Origin: Aliiroseovarius marinus
Lineage (GTDB): Bacteria > Pseudomonadota > Alphaproteobacteria > Rhodobacterales > Rhodobacteraceae
Direction: 5' to 3'
DNA length: 64,000 nt
NCBI RefSeq assembly: GCF_004360145.1
Contig: NZ_ML178716.1
Coordinates: 62,001 to 126,000, forward strand
Position 1 is the first letter of the stretch. The number at the start of each line of letters is the position of its first letter. The position numbers and the translations under genes are program-made. This document shows, piece by piece, positions 1-8,669 of this stretch. The notes under the pieces were generated by a model, which saw only the letters and a program-made list of their open reading frames with translations, searched no databases and was not told the origin of the DNA.

Positions 1-60
1 GACAACTGCGCCCACCAGGTTCTGTTGAAACTGGAAAGCATGGGTCTGGTGAAAGCCTGA
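1..60 (+). CDS. C-terminal fragment of an unidentified gene
   Basis: Reading frame 1 is open from the window edge to TGA at 58-60 and gives 19 residues, with ...LKLESMGLVKA at the end. A good rho-independent terminator follows 20 bp later, which supports this being a real gene end. The tail resembles the wing region of a winged-helix protein, but it is too short to name a family, so no function is assigned. Confidence 0.5.
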   Translation, partial: DNCAHQVLLKLESMGLVKA

Positions 61-80
61 TCACAAACACATCCAAAGAA

Positions 81-107
81 AAGCCCGGCCATTGCGCCGG
101 GCTTTTT
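81..107 (+). terminator. Rho-independent terminator
   Basis: A 9-bp perfect stem (AAGCCCGGC at 81-89 with GCCGGGCTT at 96-104) and a six-base loop run into TTTTT. It ends the gene whose stop is at 58-60. Confidence 0.85.
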
Positions 108-154
108 GTTGTGGGGCTTTGCCCCCGCGTGAAGGCCGTTTGGCCTTCACACTC

Positions 155-187
155 CCCCAGGATATTTGGGGCAAGAAAATGAGGGGC
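155..187. repeat. 33-bp intergenic repeat, copy 1
   Basis: This segment (CCCCAGGATATTT... GCAAGAAAATGAGGGGC) matches 41072-41104 at 30 of 33 positions. It lies directly after the stop codon of the minus-strand gene ending at 189, just as copy 2 lies after polA. A perfect 7-bp hairpin (GAAGGCC-GTTT-GGCCTTC, 131-148) is next to it. I recall close relatives of this motif as a common intergenic element in roseobacter genomes; that is memory, not a search. Confidence 0.7.
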
Positions 188-188
188 G

Positions 189-1295
189 CTAGGTGCTCAG
201 CCCATCCGGCATTGGGTTCCAGTCGAAATAGGCTTTGACGATCCCGTGGTCAGACGCGCCCAGTTCCTCTTCAAAGCTCTCGCGGTTCAGGTGGTCGTTG
301 ATCACCTCCATCTCGCGGAAGGACCACAGGCGCTTGCGCGAGTGGTCGTAGAATTCCTCGCTGACCAGAATATGGTCGAGGCTTTCGCGCTTATGCTTGT
401 AAACATGGGTGTAATAGACATGCCGCATGGATCGGTATTGTTGCAGCCGTTCGACGGAATAGAGGCCCTTATCGGAGGTCAGCCCCGCGCGGCTTTTCTG
501 CACCATGCGATAGGTCGGTTGGTCCGAAATCAGCTCGTTCGTCACCGACATTGTGTCGTCGTTCAGGTCACCCATCACGATGGTGGGCGAGATGTCGTCT
601 TCGTCTTCGGACTTCATCCAACCATCCAGAAGCACCCGCAGCGCACCGGCCTCCATCACGCGGCGGATATGGGCCAGTGACGATTTCGCGTGTTTGGCGT
701 GGTGTTGCAGGATCAGGGGTTGCGGCTGCGCGAAGGACACGCGGGCCGGGCCTTTGGATTTCAGATGCGCCACCACCACGCGCACTTCGGGCGGCTTGGG
801 GCCAGTGCCTTCGGGCTGGATCCGCGCCACCAGCAAGGGCCGCGAGAATTTGTTGATGGTGATGGTGACCTCTTCTTCGGCCCCAGCAGTCTCGCGCACC
901 TTGTCGAACCGGAACTGCGGCGGGAAATCCGCGTGCCAGCCGCCATCGACCAGCTGCGCGTTGCCGTCCCGATCCTTGCGCACCGCCAAAGCAACCTGAG
1001 GCCGCCCCCGCCCCGGCGCGTCCCGCGCCACGAGGTCATAGTCATTGGTCAGCCCCGCCTCGGCGAAACATTCGCGTAAGGCGACAACGGACCAGAGCTC
1101 CTGAAAGGCGATGATTTCGGCGTCGACCTCTTTCAGGCGCGCGGCAGTCCACTTGATCTTGCGCTGGTAATGGGCGCGGCCTTCGGCGTCGTCCTCGATA
1201 TGCGGACGGTTGGAATAGGTAATCCCGCCGGGAACCTGTAGATTGAAAAGATTGATCGTCGCGAAGCTTAAATCGCGCATATTCGCACGGGCCAT
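189..1295 (-). CDS. Endonuclease/exonuclease/phosphatase family protein
   Basis: This 368-residue protein has the signature blocks of the DNase I-like phosphoesterase fold: an N-terminal strand with Asn (TINLFNLQ), FQELWS with the metal-binding Glu, an AHLKSK block, GDLNDD, LDHILVS and a C-terminal SDHG. These residues bind Mg2+ and cleave a phosphodiester or phosphomonoester; the substrate cannot be told from sequence. There is no signal peptide, so it is probably cytoplasmic. The start is supported by CAGGAGG about 8 nt upstream of ATG 1295; a second ATG five codons later is less well placed. The gene stands alone, with the 33-bp repeat just after its stop. A second member of the superfamily is at 14633-15658 but is only distantly similar. 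Confidence 0.85.
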   Translation of the reverse strand: MARANMRDLSFATINLFNLQVPGGITYSNRPHIEDDAEGRAHYQRKIKWTAARLKEVDAEIIAFQELWSVVALRECFAEAGLTNDYDLVARDAPGRGRPQVALAVRKDRDGNAQLVDGGWHADFPPQFRFDKVRETAGAEEEVTITINKFSRPLLVARIQPEGTGPKPPEVRVVVAHLKSKGPARVSFAQPQPLILQHHAKHAKSSLAHIRRVMEAGALRVLLDGWMKSEDEDDISPTIVMGDLNDDTMSVTNELISDQPTYRMVQKSRAGLTSDKGLYSVERLQQYRSMRHVYYTHVYKHKRESLDHILVSEEFYDHSRKRLWSFREMEVINDHLNRESFEEELGASDHGIVKAYFDWNPMPDGLST

Positions 1296-1382
1296 GGCAA
1301 AGTCCTCCTGAAATCAACTTCAGGAAGAATAGCATGATTCTATGCGATTGCATGACAGGGGGAGAGGTTCGCCCTTTTTGAC

Positions 1383-1796
1383 CTAGGCTTTGTTGATCGT
1401 GATGGTCTGCACCACAGTCTCTGGCTCGGCCCGTTCAAGATCGATATGCAGAAGCCCGTTTTCGGTTTTGGCGCCCACAACCTCGACCCCTTCGGCCAGC
1501 ACGAAGCTTTTCATGAACTGGCGCGATGCGATGCCCCGGTGCAGGTACACCCGGCCTTCATGTGTGTCGCCCTGCGATCCGCGGATCACCAGCTTGGCGT
1601 TCTCGACCGTGATCGACAGATCGTCATCCGCAAACCCAGCCACGGCCAGCGTGATCCGATAGGCCCGGTCCGAGACCTGTTCGATATTGAAGGGGGGATA
1701 GCCGTCCTTGCCGGATTTCGCGGCCTGTTCGACCATGCGCTCTAGCTGTTCAAAGCCCAACAGAAAGGGATGCGTTCCCAAGCTTACTTTTGTCAT
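1383..1796 (-). CDS. Hsp20 / alpha-crystallin small heat-shock protein
   Basis: The protein is 137 residues, usual for bacterial IbpA/Hsp20 proteins, with an alpha-crystallin domain from about residue 30 to 125 (YRITLAVAGF, LVIRGSQ, and the GLLHIDLERAEPE strand near the C-terminus). Small heat-shock proteins bind unfolding proteins without ATP and pass them to DnaK/ClpB. The frame is open back to 1874, but the start at 1796 is preferred: AAGGACG stands before it and family homology begins there. A good sigma-32-like promoter lies upstream at 1857-1885. It is divergent from the DUF465 gene at 1957. Confidence 0.92.
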   Translation of the reverse strand: MTKVSLGTHPFLLGFEQLERMVEQAAKSGKDGYPPFNIEQVSDRAYRITLAVAGFADDDLSITVENAKLVIRGSQGDTHEGRVYLHRGIASRQFMKSFVLAEGVEVVGAKTENGLLHIDLERAEPETVVQTITINKA

Positions 1797-1856
1797 CGAC
1801 ACGTCCTTGAATAAGCGACACGTTTGATATGGCCCCCGCAGGCGACCACATCTTGA

Positions 1857-1885
1857 ATATGGGTGTCCCTCCAATCAGTTGCAAG
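1857..1885 (-). promoter_or_regulatory. Sigma-32 (RpoH)-type heat-shock promoter
   Basis: On the minus strand CTTGCAA (1885-1879) is followed after 14 bp by ACCCATAT (1864-1857). The E. coli RpoH consensus is CTTGAAA, 11-15 bp, then CCCCATNT, so each element differs at one position. It predicts a leader of about 50 nt before the hsp20 ATG at 1796. Confidence 0.6.
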
Positions 1886-1956
1886 GCGGCTTTTGCTTGG
1901 CGACCCCCCCCGGCAGACGTTATGGTCAGGCAACCACTCACGAGACTGACTCGCAC

Positions 1957-2175
1957 ATGAGCAATGCCAAAGAAATGAAGACCGACGACGTGCTCCGCGT
2001 GGAGCTCGAGGTCTTCCGCGCCGAACACCGGGATCTGGACGAAGCCATCCACGCGCTTGAGGAAAGCGGGCGGGCGGATCAGTTGCGCCTGCGTCGCTTG
2101 AAAAAGCAGAAATTGGCCCTGAAAGACAAAATCGCCCGGATCGAGGACAAATTGACCCCGGATATCATCGCCTGA
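1957..2175 (+). CDS. DUF465 (YdcH-like) small protein
   Basis: The product is 72 residues, highly charged and predicted to form a helical hairpin. The central pattern (EHRDLDEAIHALE, then LRRLKKQKLALKDKIARIE) is typical of the DUF465/YdcH family, whose function is not known. The frame is open from 1879, but the family pattern and length favour ATG 1957; the Shine-Dalgarno before it is weak. It lies 76 bp ahead of purE on the same strand and may share its transcript. A second, diverged DUF465 protein is at 30671-30910. Confidence 0.82.
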   Translation: MSNAKEMKTDDVLRVELEVFRAEHRDLDEAIHALEESGRADQLRLRRLKKQKLALKDKIARIEDKLTPDIIA

Positions 2176-2251
2176 TTGCAACGCAGCATTGCATCGCAGG
2201 GCGTGAAGCCTGTAAGGAAACGCCAACTGACGCAAGGGATGCGAGGGACAC

Positions 2252-2740
2252 ATGACGGACGTGAAAGTCGGGATCATTATGGGCAGCCAGTCGGACTGGC
2301 CCACGATGAAAGAAGCCGCCACCATTTTGGACGAGCTGGGCATCGCCTATGAGACCAAGATCGTCTCGGCGCACCGCACTCCGGACCGCTTGTGGGACTA
2401 CGGCAAGACCGCAGCGGATCGCGGGCTGCATGTGATCATCGCAGGCGCAGGTGGCGCGGCGCACCTGCCCGGCATGATGGCGTCGAAAACCCGCGTTCCT
2501 GTTGTGGGCGTGCCGGTGCAGACGCGTGCACTTTCCGGTGTCGACAGCCTCTATTCCATCGTGCAGATGCCCAAGGGCTTCCCGGTCGCCACCATGGCCA
2601 TCGGAGCGGCTGGTGCTGCCAATGCGGGTCTGATGGCGGCGGGCATTCTGGCCGTGTCGGACGCGGATCTTGCAACCCGGTTGGACGCGTGGCGTGACGC
2701 GCTGTCGGCCTCGATCCCGGATGAGCCCTCGGATGACTGA
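2252..2740 (+). CDS. purE: PurE, N5-carboxyaminoimidazole ribonucleotide mutase
   Basis: The 162-residue protein has the PurE signature near the N-terminus ([13 protein letters not shown]), the SAHRTPDR loop that holds the catalytic His, and the [11 protein letters not shown] block. It moves the carboxyl group of N5-CAIR to C4, giving CAIR in de novo purine synthesis. It is a class I enzyme that works with PurK, whose gene follows directly and overlaps its last 8 bases, so the two are translationally coupled. GAGGGA precedes the ATG. Confidence 0.97.
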   Translation: MTDVKVGIIMGSQSDWPTMKEAATILDELGIAYETKIVSAHRTPDRLWDYGKTAADRGLHVIIAGAGGAAHLPGMMASKTRVPVVGVPVQTRALSGVDSLYSIVQMPKGFPVATMAIGAAGAANAGLMAAGILAVSDADLATRLDAWRDALSASIPDEPSDD

Positions 2741-3809
2741 TATGCTGCAAACAGGCGCCACGATTGGTATTCTTGGCGGCGGCCAGCTTGGCCGCATGCT
2801 GTCGGTCGCGGCGTCCCGTCTGGGCTTCAAGACCCACATCTTTGAGCCGGGCGCCAACCCGCCAGCCGGTCAGGTCGCCGACCGTGTGACTACCGCAGGC
2901 TATGACGACATCGCCGCGCTTGAAGCGTTTGCTGCTTCCGTCGATGTCATCACCTATGAATTCGAAAACATCCCCACCACCGCGCTGGACGCGCTGGAAG
3001 CGCACAAACCGATCCGCCCAGGTCGCGAGGCGCTGCGCGTCAGCCAGGACCGCTTGACCGAGAAGGACTTCCTGTCCGGTCTGGGCCTGAAGGTCGCGCC
3101 CTATGCAAACGTGGAAAGCGCCGAGGATATGGCCGCTGCGGTTGCGCAGATCGGCGCGCCCTCGATCCTGAAAACCCGCCGCTTTGGCTATGACGGTAAG
3201 GGACAGGCACGGCTGAAATCGGATGCGGATGCCGACGCGGCACTAGCCGACATGCAGGGCGCGCCCGCCGTGCTGGAAGGCTTTGTGAATTTCAGCCACG
3301 AGGTCAGCGTGATCGCCGCGCGTGGCACCGGCGGCGACGTCGCCTGTTTCGATCCCGGCGAGAACATCCACAAGGACGGCATTCTGGACACCACGACGGT
3401 GCCTGCCAACCTGACCGCGTCGCAGCGGATGGACGCGGTGCTTTTGGCCGCAAACATCCTGAACGCGCTGGACTATGTTGGCGTCATGGGGGTCGAGCTG
3501 TTTGTCACGCCGCAAGGGCTGATCGTGAACGAGATTGCCCCGCGCGTGCATAACTCGGGCCACTGGACCCAGCAGGGCTGCACCATTGATCAGTTCGAAC
3601 AGCACATCCGCGCCGTGGCCGGTTGGCCTCTGGGCGACGGCTCGCGCTATGCCGACGTTGTGATGGAAAATCTGATCGGTGACGACATGGATCGGGTGGC
3701 TGACATTGCCAAGGAAGGCAACGCCTCGCTTCACCTCTACGGCAAGGCCGAGGTGAAACCCGGGCGCAAAATGGGCCACGTGAATCGCATCACGCCCCGC
3801 CAAAGCTAA
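2733..3809 (+). CDS. purK: PurK, N5-carboxyaminoimidazole ribonucleotide synthase
   Basis: This 358-residue ATP-grasp enzyme opens with the nucleotide-binding loop [13 protein letters not shown] and contains [27 protein letters not shown] and the metal-binding region ending [14 protein letters not shown]. It makes N5-CAIR from AIR, bicarbonate and ATP, which PurE then rearranges. The frame extends upstream to 2670, but the ATG at 2733 ([10 protein letters not shown]...) matches the family N-terminus and overlaps the purE stop by 8 nt; ATG 2742 is an alternative. A terminator follows at 3831. Confidence 0.96.
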   Translation: MTDMLQTGATIGILGGGQLGRMLSVAASRLGFKTHIFEPGANPPAGQVADRVTTAGYDDIAALEAFAASVDVITYEFENIPTTALDALEAHKPIRPGREALRVSQDRLTEKDFLSGLGLKVAPYANVESAEDMAAAVAQIGAPSILKTRRFGYDGKGQARLKSDADADAALADMQGAPAVLEGFVNFSHEVSVIAARGTGGDVACFDPGENIHKDGILDTTTVPANLTASQRMDAVLLAANILNALDYVGVMGVELFVTPQGLIVNEIAPRVHNSGHWTQQGCTIDQFEQHIRAVAGWPLGDGSRYADVVMENLIGDDMDRVADIAKEGNASLHLYGKAEVKPGRKMGHVNRITPRQS

Positions 3810-3830
3810 TCCCAATACAATGAAACACAG

Positions 3831-3868
3831 ATCGCCCGCGAGAGATCAGCGGGCGATTTTCTTTTTTT
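3831..3868 (+). terminator. Rho-independent terminator after purEK
   Basis: ATCGCCCGC (3831-3839) pairs perfectly with GCGGGCGAT (3849-3857) around a 9-nt loop and is followed by a long T-rich tract (TTTTCTTTTTTT). Directly after it lies a further short inverted repeat, CGTCAA-N5-TTGACG (3869-3885), in the AT-richer leader of the next gene. Confidence 0.9.
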
Positions 3869-4042
3869 CGTCAACAGTTTTGACGCAAAACCACCTTTGC
3901 GTATCCCTCCGCGACAATACCGCCCCCAAATGGGCGATACGCCACACCGCACCAGATATGGCCAAATTATTAGTTCCCACATCAACATTTTGTATATAAA
4001 AAAGGGCAATCTTCTTTCTGCGATTAAATACGAGTACTACCG

Positions 4043-4759
4043 ATGATGAAGTCTGCCTGCCTGTTGACCTGTGCCACCGTCCTTTTCTCAGCTGGAACCG
4101 CACAAGCCGGATCCCTTAGTGATCCCCTGATCGAAACGCCTGTTACCACCCTCGCCGTGGAAGACAGCAAGCCGTGGCAAGGTGCCTATGTTGGGGGCGC
4201 CCTTGGATATCATTTCGCTGGTGGCGACCGGGTCGGGATTGACCCTGTAGCCAGCCCTTCCTTTAGCGCCGGAGAGCTGGACATCAGCGGCCTCGCCGTA
4301 TCCCTGCGCGCCGGCTATCGCTGGCAGTTCAACGACTTCGTTGTTGGCAGCGAGATCGCCGTTGAAGGCGGACAAGTGGAAGACGACTTCACAAACGGAG
4401 GCTACAGCGGGTCGACAAAACTGAACCACGCGCTTTCGGTTCGCTTGAAAGCAGGCGTTGCCTCGAAATTCTTTGACTCGTTCATCTACGGAACCGTTGG
4501 CCTGTCGCGCGCCGAGTTTGACTACGTCGTCTCAGGCACGGGTGCAGGTGGCCCGGTGTCCTTCAATGACACTTACTCGACCAACGGCTACATCCTTGGC
4601 GTGGGCTTCGAGCGTCCGCTTTCGGATCGGTGGACCCTGACCGGCGAATATGAATACGTCAATTTCGGCAAGGACGAACTGACGGATGGTGCGGGAAGCA
4701 CCACAATTGCAACGCCGCTGTTCCACACGATCAAGCTGGGTGTGAACTACAACTTCTAA
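4043..4759 (+). CDS. Outer-membrane beta-barrel protein (Omp25/OmpW-like size)
   Basis: The 238-residue product has a clear signal peptide (MMKSACLLTCATVLFSAGTAQA, cleavage after Ala-Gln-Ala), then alternating hydrophobic strands with aromatic girdles (WQGAYVGGALGYHF, VSLRAGYRWQF, DRWTLTGEYEYVNFG) and a C-terminal strand ending in Phe (LGVNYNF), the mark of Bam-assembled barrels. It fits the outer-membrane beta-barrel family (OMP_b-brl), eight strands by length. Its role is unknown; relatives are structural or surface-exposed. Two adjacent ATGs (4043, 4046) could start it. The 170-bp upstream region is AT-rich compared with its surroundings and probably holds the promoter. Confidence 0.85.
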   Translation: MMKSACLLTCATVLFSAGTAQAGSLSDPLIETPVTTLAVEDSKPWQGAYVGGALGYHFAGGDRVGIDPVASPSFSAGELDISGLAVSLRAGYRWQFNDFVVGSEIAVEGGQVEDDFTNGGYSGSTKLNHALSVRLKAGVASKFFDSFIYGTVGLSRAEFDYVVSGTGAGGPVSFNDTYSTNGYILGVGFERPLSDRWTLTGEYEYVNFGKDELTDGAGSTTIATPLFHTIKLGVNYNF

Positions 4760-4766
4760 GCCAAGT

Positions 4767-4788
4767 GGCGCGCCTTGAATGGCGCGCT
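4767..4788. terminator. Hairpin between convergent genes
   Basis: GCGCGCC (4768-4774) pairs with GGCGCGC (4781-4787) between the barrel-protein gene and the convergent DUF2937 gene. Neither side has a real T-run, so it may only be a weak terminator. Confidence 0.4.
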
Positions 4789-5273
4789 TAGGCCAGCCTG
4801 CGGAAGGGGCGCAGAAATGCCCCCAGAAGCAGCGACACGATCAACCAACCGCCAACATAGCCGATCCCGGCACATAAAAGGCCGTCTGCCGTCACGGGTA
4901 CGGCCGGGCGGTATTCGTTCCACGTGCGTTCAACCAGATCCACATCGCGGAAGTGCCACAGCTTGGTCAGGCGCATCAGGGGCTCGGTACCCTTGAGCGC
5001 CGCATAGGACGCATCCAGACGATCGTAGCGGTCAAAATTGTCCTGCATCTGGTCGCGCAGATCATTCTGGAAGTCCGACCCGCTCATCTGATCCAGCGCT
5101 TCCTCACGGGAATAGCCAGCCGCCTTCGCGGTCAGGTCAAAGCCAGTGGTGATCACCTTCAGTTCTGTCCGTGCGCCGGACAGGCGCTGCATGTATTGCT
5201 GCGTGAACTCGGGGAATTGGCTAAGCGCCACGGCGCCTGCCAAGCCGCCAATCATGGCCAGAGTACGGATCAT
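4788..5273 (-). CDS. DUF2937 family membrane protein
   Basis: The 161-residue protein has an N-terminal hydrophobic segment (residues 4-20), a soluble helical middle (QFPEFTQQYMQRLSGA...) and a C-terminal membrane segment (GIGYVGGWLIVSLLLGAFL). This layout and the LSQFPEFTQQY pattern fit DUF2937, an inner-membrane family of unknown function. GAGAGC lies before ATG 5273. It is downstream of proS on the same strand, but the terminator at 5385 separates them, so it is probably transcribed on its own. Confidence 0.75.
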   Translation of the reverse strand: MIRTLAMIGGLAGAVALSQFPEFTQQYMQRLSGARTELKVITTGFDLTAKAAGYSREEALDQMSGSDFQNDLRDQMQDNFDRYDRLDASYAALKGTEPLMRLTKLWHFRDVDLVERTWNEYRPAVPVTADGLLCAGIGYVGGWLIVSLLLGAFLRPFRRLA

Positions 5274-5384
5274 GGTCTGCTCTCACTTCTGTGGTGTGTT
5301 TTCCCAACACTACCGCAGGGCAGCTTCCCCCGTCAAAGGGGCCGTATTGGAAGTTGGTCCCCCCTGCCCCAGAAGCGACCCCAA

Positions 5385-5414
5385 GAAAAAAGCCCTCGGA
5401 GATCCGAGGGCTTT
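5385..5414 (-). terminator. Rho-independent terminator after proS
   Basis: On the minus strand a 12-bp perfect stem (5414-5403 with 5400-5389, core AAAGCCCTCGGA) and a 2-nt centre run into TTTTTT, six bases after the proS stop at 5421. Confidence 0.9.
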
Positions 5415-5420
5415 CTTGTC

Positions 5421-6773
5421 TTACAGGCCGGTCACACGGTGCGGCTCGTAGATCTCGATGATCTTGGCGATGGCCGCTTCCGGCGTCATCTCTTCGCTTT
5501 CGCCGGTGCGGCGGCTGGTCACTTCGACCACACCGTTTTTCAAGCCACGCGGCCCGACAGTGATGCGCCATGGCAAACCGATCAGGTCCATGGTCGCGAA
5601 CTTGCCGCCAGCGCGTTCTTTGCGGTCGTCATAGAGCGGCTCAAGCCCTGCATTGGTCAGTGCCTTATAAAGCGCCTCGCACGCCTCATCGGCAGCTTCA
5701 TCGCCCTGCTTCAGGTTCACAATACCACAGTGGAACGGGGTCACGCCCTCGGGCCAGATGATGCCGTTGTCGTCATGCGAGGCTTCGATGATTGCACCCA
5801 GCAAGCGGCTGACGCCAATCCCGTGCGAGCCCATATGGACCGGAACCTGTTTCTGTTCGCTGTCGATCACTTTGGCGTTCATAGCTTCGGAGTATTTGGT
5901 GCCGAAATAGAAGATCTGACCAACTTCGATCCCGCGAGCCACGCGACGACGGTCCTCGGGAACCTCGTTGAAGATCGCTTCATCATGCGTCTCGTCCGTG
6001 CGCGCGTATTTCGAGGTGAACTCTTCCAGCACGCCCTGACATTGCGCCACGTCATCATAGTCGATCTCGCGGTCGCCAAAGGTCAAATCGGTCACGGCGC
6101 TATCATAGAACACTTCCGACTCGCCGGTTTCGGCCAGCACCAAAAACTCGTGCGTATAGTCGCCGCCAATCGGGCCACCATCGGCGCGCATCGGGATGGC
6201 TTGCAGGCCCATACGTTCGTAGGTGCGCAGGTAGCTGACAAGGTGACGGTTATATGCGTGCAGCGCGTCTTCCTTGGTCAGGTCGAAATTGTAGCCGTCC
6301 TTCATGTAGAACTCGCGCCCGCGCATCACGCCGAAACGCGGGCGGATCTCGTCACGGAATTTCCACTGGATTTGATAGAGGGTCAGCGGCAGGTCCTTAT
6401 AGCTCGACACATTCGAGCGGAAGACGTCGGTAATGACCTCTTCGTTGGTGGGACCATACAGCATGTCGCGGCCGTGGCGGTCCTCGATCCGCAGCATCTC
6501 TTCGCCGTAATCGTCGTAGCGACCACTTTCGCGCCACAGGTCGGCAGGCTGGATCGTGGCCATCTGCATCGGGATGTGACCCGCGCGGATCTGCTCTTCG
6601 TGCACGATGTTTTCGATCTTGCGCAGGACTTTGAAGCCCAGTGGCAGCCAGGTGTAGATGCCGGCAGCTTGCTGTTTGATCATGCCGGCCCGCAGCATGT
6701 AACGGTGGCTGACAATCTGGGCGTCTGCCGGAGTTTCTTTCAACACGGGCAGGAAATAGCGGGACAGGCGCAT
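5421..6773 (-). CDS. proS: Prolyl-tRNA synthetase, short alphaproteobacterial type
   Basis: This class II aminoacyl-tRNA synthetase has 450 residues. Motif 2 and the ATP site are visible ([22 protein letters not shown]), with [14 protein letters not shown] as motif 3 and a C-terminal anticodon-binding domain (PFHCGIVNL...). It charges tRNA-Pro. The roughly 180-residue editing insertion found between motifs 2 and 3 in E. coli-type ProS is absent, as in other alphaproteobacterial enzymes, so clearance of Ala-tRNA-Pro would need a free-standing editing factor. AGAGG lies before ATG 6773. A 9-bp inverted repeat at 6814 lies in the divergent region upstream. Confidence 0.97.
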   Translation of the reverse strand: MRLSRYFLPVLKETPADAQIVSHRYMLRAGMIKQQAAGIYTWLPLGFKVLRKIENIVHEEQIRAGHIPMQMATIQPADLWRESGRYDDYGEEMLRIEDRHGRDMLYGPTNEEVITDVFRSNVSSYKDLPLTLYQIQWKFRDEIRPRFGVMRGREFYMKDGYNFDLTKEDALHAYNRHLVSYLRTYERMGLQAIPMRADGGPIGGDYTHEFLVLAETGESEVFYDSAVTDLTFGDREIDYDDVAQCQGVLEEFTSKYARTDETHDEAIFNEVPEDRRRVARGIEVGQIFYFGTKYSEAMNAKVIDSEQKQVPVHMGSHGIGVSRLLGAIIEASHDDNGIIWPEGVTPFHCGIVNLKQGDEAADEACEALYKALTNAGLEPLYDDRKERAGGKFATMDLIGLPWRITVGPRGLKNGVVEVTSRRTGESEEMTPEAAIAKIIEIYEPHRVTGL

Positions 6774-6813
6774 AGTGACCTCTGTTCATTCATTCGTCCC
6801 AAGCGGTCTACGC

Positions 6814-6843
6814 CATTGGACGGGCCGGGGCAATCGTCCAATG
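6814..6843. promoter_or_regulatory. Perfect inverted repeat between divergent genes
   Basis: CATTGGACG (6814-6822) and CGTCCAATG (6835-6843) are perfect inverted copies separated by 12 bp, so the centres are two helical turns apart. They lie 41 bp upstream of proS and 92 bp upstream of the FAD oxidoreductase. They could be an operator or a hairpin in the proS leader. Confidence 0.4.
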
Positions 6844-6934
6844 TCACTTGCGTGAATGCGACGGGAACGGGTCGTTATTGGGATTGCATTCCATATTTCC
6901 GGTGTCAGGTTAGCGGTACCAACAGGAGACCCCA

Positions 6935-8299
6935 ATGAGCGACACCATTCTGGAACCCGCACGCCACACACCGATCATTCACCGCACTGATGTGCTGGTG
7001 GTGGGCTCTGGTCCCGGTGGGTTGGCGGCTGCCTTGGCGGCAGCGCGCGCAGGGGTCGAGGTGACGCTCTTGGATCGCTTTGGTTGCTTTGGCGGCAACA
7101 TCACCACCGTCGGGGTCGAGGGCTTCGCTTGGTATCGCCACGAACAGACCGTCGAAGCGGGCGGCATCGGGCGCGAATTCGAAGACCGCGCGAAAGAGAT
7201 GGGCGCCGCCGTCCCGGAAAGCCAGTCCCTGTCGTATGAACTGGACAGCGAAGGGTTCAAGCTGGTGGCGGACCGACTGGTGGAAGAGGCAGGCATCCAC
7301 CCCATGCTCCACCGCACGTTCGTGGCCCCCATCGTGGACGGCAACGCGATCACAGGCGTGATCGTCGAAAGCAAAGCGGGACGCGAGGCGATCTTGGCCA
7401 AACGCGTTGTTGACGCCACAGGCGACGCGGATATCGCGCAGATGATGGGCGCGCCGACGATTAAGACTCCGGTGGAAAAGATGCAGGCGGCATCCGTCAT
7501 GTTCCACATCGCAGGCGTCGACAAGCAGCGCTTCATGGAGGGCGTGCGCGCTGATCCGCAAACCTATGCCGACTGGTCCTCGGGCGAATGGCAGGTCGAA
7601 ACCGACGGGAAAGAGGACGCGATGTTCTCGCCCTTCCTTGGCAAACCGTTCGAGGCCGCAATCCGCGACGGTCTGATCCCACCCCATCTGAACACCATTG
7701 GCGGCACATGGGGCGCGGTCCATGACAGCGGCGAGATGACCTATATGAACCTCGTCCATCTGGCGGGGATTGACGGAACGGATCCCGACAGCATGACCAA
7801 GGGCGAGATCGAGGGGCGCAAGCAGGCGATGCTCGCCATCGACGCGCTACGTGCCTATACGCCGGGCTGCGAAGGCGCGCGGCTGCGCAACTTTGGCATG
7901 ACCATCGGCATTCGCGACACGCGCAAGATCGATGCGATCTATAACATGACCGAAACAGACGCCCGCGCGCAGGGCCGGTTCGACGACACGATCGGCATCT
8001 ATCCGGAATTCATTGACGGCTACGGCGTGCTGATCCTGCCCACCACGGGTCGCTATATGCAGGTGCCGTACCGTGCGATGCTGCCCAAAGGGGTTGAAGG
8101 TCTGCTGGTGACAGGCCGCGCCATTGGTGGCGACAAGATCGCCCACGCCGCCACACGCAACATGGCCTGCTGCGCGGTGGCCGGACAAGGCGCTGGCATC
8201 GCTGCTGCGCTGTCGATCAAGTCAGATGTCGCGCTGGATCGGGTGGATGTCACTGCCGTACAGGCCGAGCTGACGCGGCAGGGCGTGCGCATTCACTGA
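6935..8299 (+). CDS. FAD-dependent oxidoreductase
   Basis: The 454-residue protein begins with a Rossmann FAD-binding loop (VLVVGSGPGGLAAALAAARAG, ending near residue 41), followed by DRFGCFGGN, which fits the FAD_oxidored group (PF12831) of succinate dehydrogenase/thiazole-like flavoproteins. A second FAD-contact block is near the C-terminus (GRAIGGDKIAHAATRNMACCAVAGQGAG). No Fe-S cluster motif or signal peptide is seen, so it is cytoplasmic; the substrate is unknown. AGGAGA precedes the ATG. It stands alone, and its stop abuts the stop of the convergent lipoprotein gene with no gap. Confidence 0.85.
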   Translation: MSDTILEPARHTPIIHRTDVLVVGSGPGGLAAALAAARAGVEVTLLDRFGCFGGNITTVGVEGFAWYRHEQTVEAGGIGREFEDRAKEMGAAVPESQSLSYELDSEGFKLVADRLVEEAGIHPMLHRTFVAPIVDGNAITGVIVESKAGREAILAKRVVDATGDADIAQMMGAPTIKTPVEKMQAASVMFHIAGVDKQRFMEGVRADPQTYADWSSGEWQVETDGKEDAMFSPFLGKPFEAAIRDGLIPPHLNTIGGTWGAVHDSGEMTYMNLVHLAGIDGTDPDSMTKGEIEGRKQAMLAIDALRAYTPGCEGARLRNFGMTIGIRDTRKIDAIYNMTETDARAQGRFDDTIGIYPEFIDGYGVLILPTTGRYMQVPYRAMLPKGVEGLLVTGRAIGGDKIAHAATRNMACCAVAGQGAGIAAALSIKSDVALDRVDVTAVQAELTRQGVRIH

Positions 8300-8491
8300 T
8301 CAAATTGACCCGCCCAGACCGACCTTCACCTTCTTGGTCGTGTGCGGAGAGATCTTACCGTCTTTATAGACCACGCCAAGCCCAGCCTCACCTGACAGGG
8401 TCACACCGGGCTCGCTCCGTTCGTACTGATGCCCTTCGCAGGCGGCAAGCAGCAGGGACATGGCGATGGCGGCAAACGCTGTCTTGTTCAT
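8300..8491 (-). CDS. Small lipoprotein, unknown function
   Basis: The 63-residue product has a lipoprotein signal peptide with lipobox LLAAC (Cys 18), leaving a mature peptide of about 46 residues with a Gly/Lys-rich end. AAAGGA lies 7 nt before ATG 8491. Lipid attachment would place it in the periplasm, on the inner or outer membrane. No domain is recognised. Its stop codon directly abuts the stop of the convergent oxidoreductase (8297-8299, then 8300-8302). Confidence 0.75.
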   Translation of the reverse strand: MNKTAFAAIAMSLLLAACEGHQYERSEPGVTLSGEAGLGVVYKDGKISPHTTKKVKVGLGGSI

Positions 8492-8613
8492 GGGTCGTCC
8501 TTTCCGGGTCTGTCGGCGATATTGACCCTAACAAGCAGAGAAAACGCAAGCCGAAACCGAAAATGGACGCAATAACCTGCCGATAGCAACGATCCACATA
8601 TTTCGCCCTCCCC

Positions 8614-8642
8614 TTGAAAACCCCGGTGGCTTGGGCGACATA
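8614..8642 (+). promoter_or_regulatory. Candidate sigma-70-type promoter
   Basis: TTGAAA (8614-8619), a 17-bp spacer and GACATA (8637-8642) stand 28 bp before the ATG of the AI-2E family gene at 8670. This would drive that gene and the overlapping hda-like gene. Confidence 0.45.
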
Positions 8643-8669
8643 GAAGAAAGTTCATTTACCGGAGCCCGT

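Noticed and set aside
4953-6938. 661-codon open frame on the plus strand
   Set aside because: It is antisense to proS and shows no domain; long shadow frames are common in GC-rich DNA.
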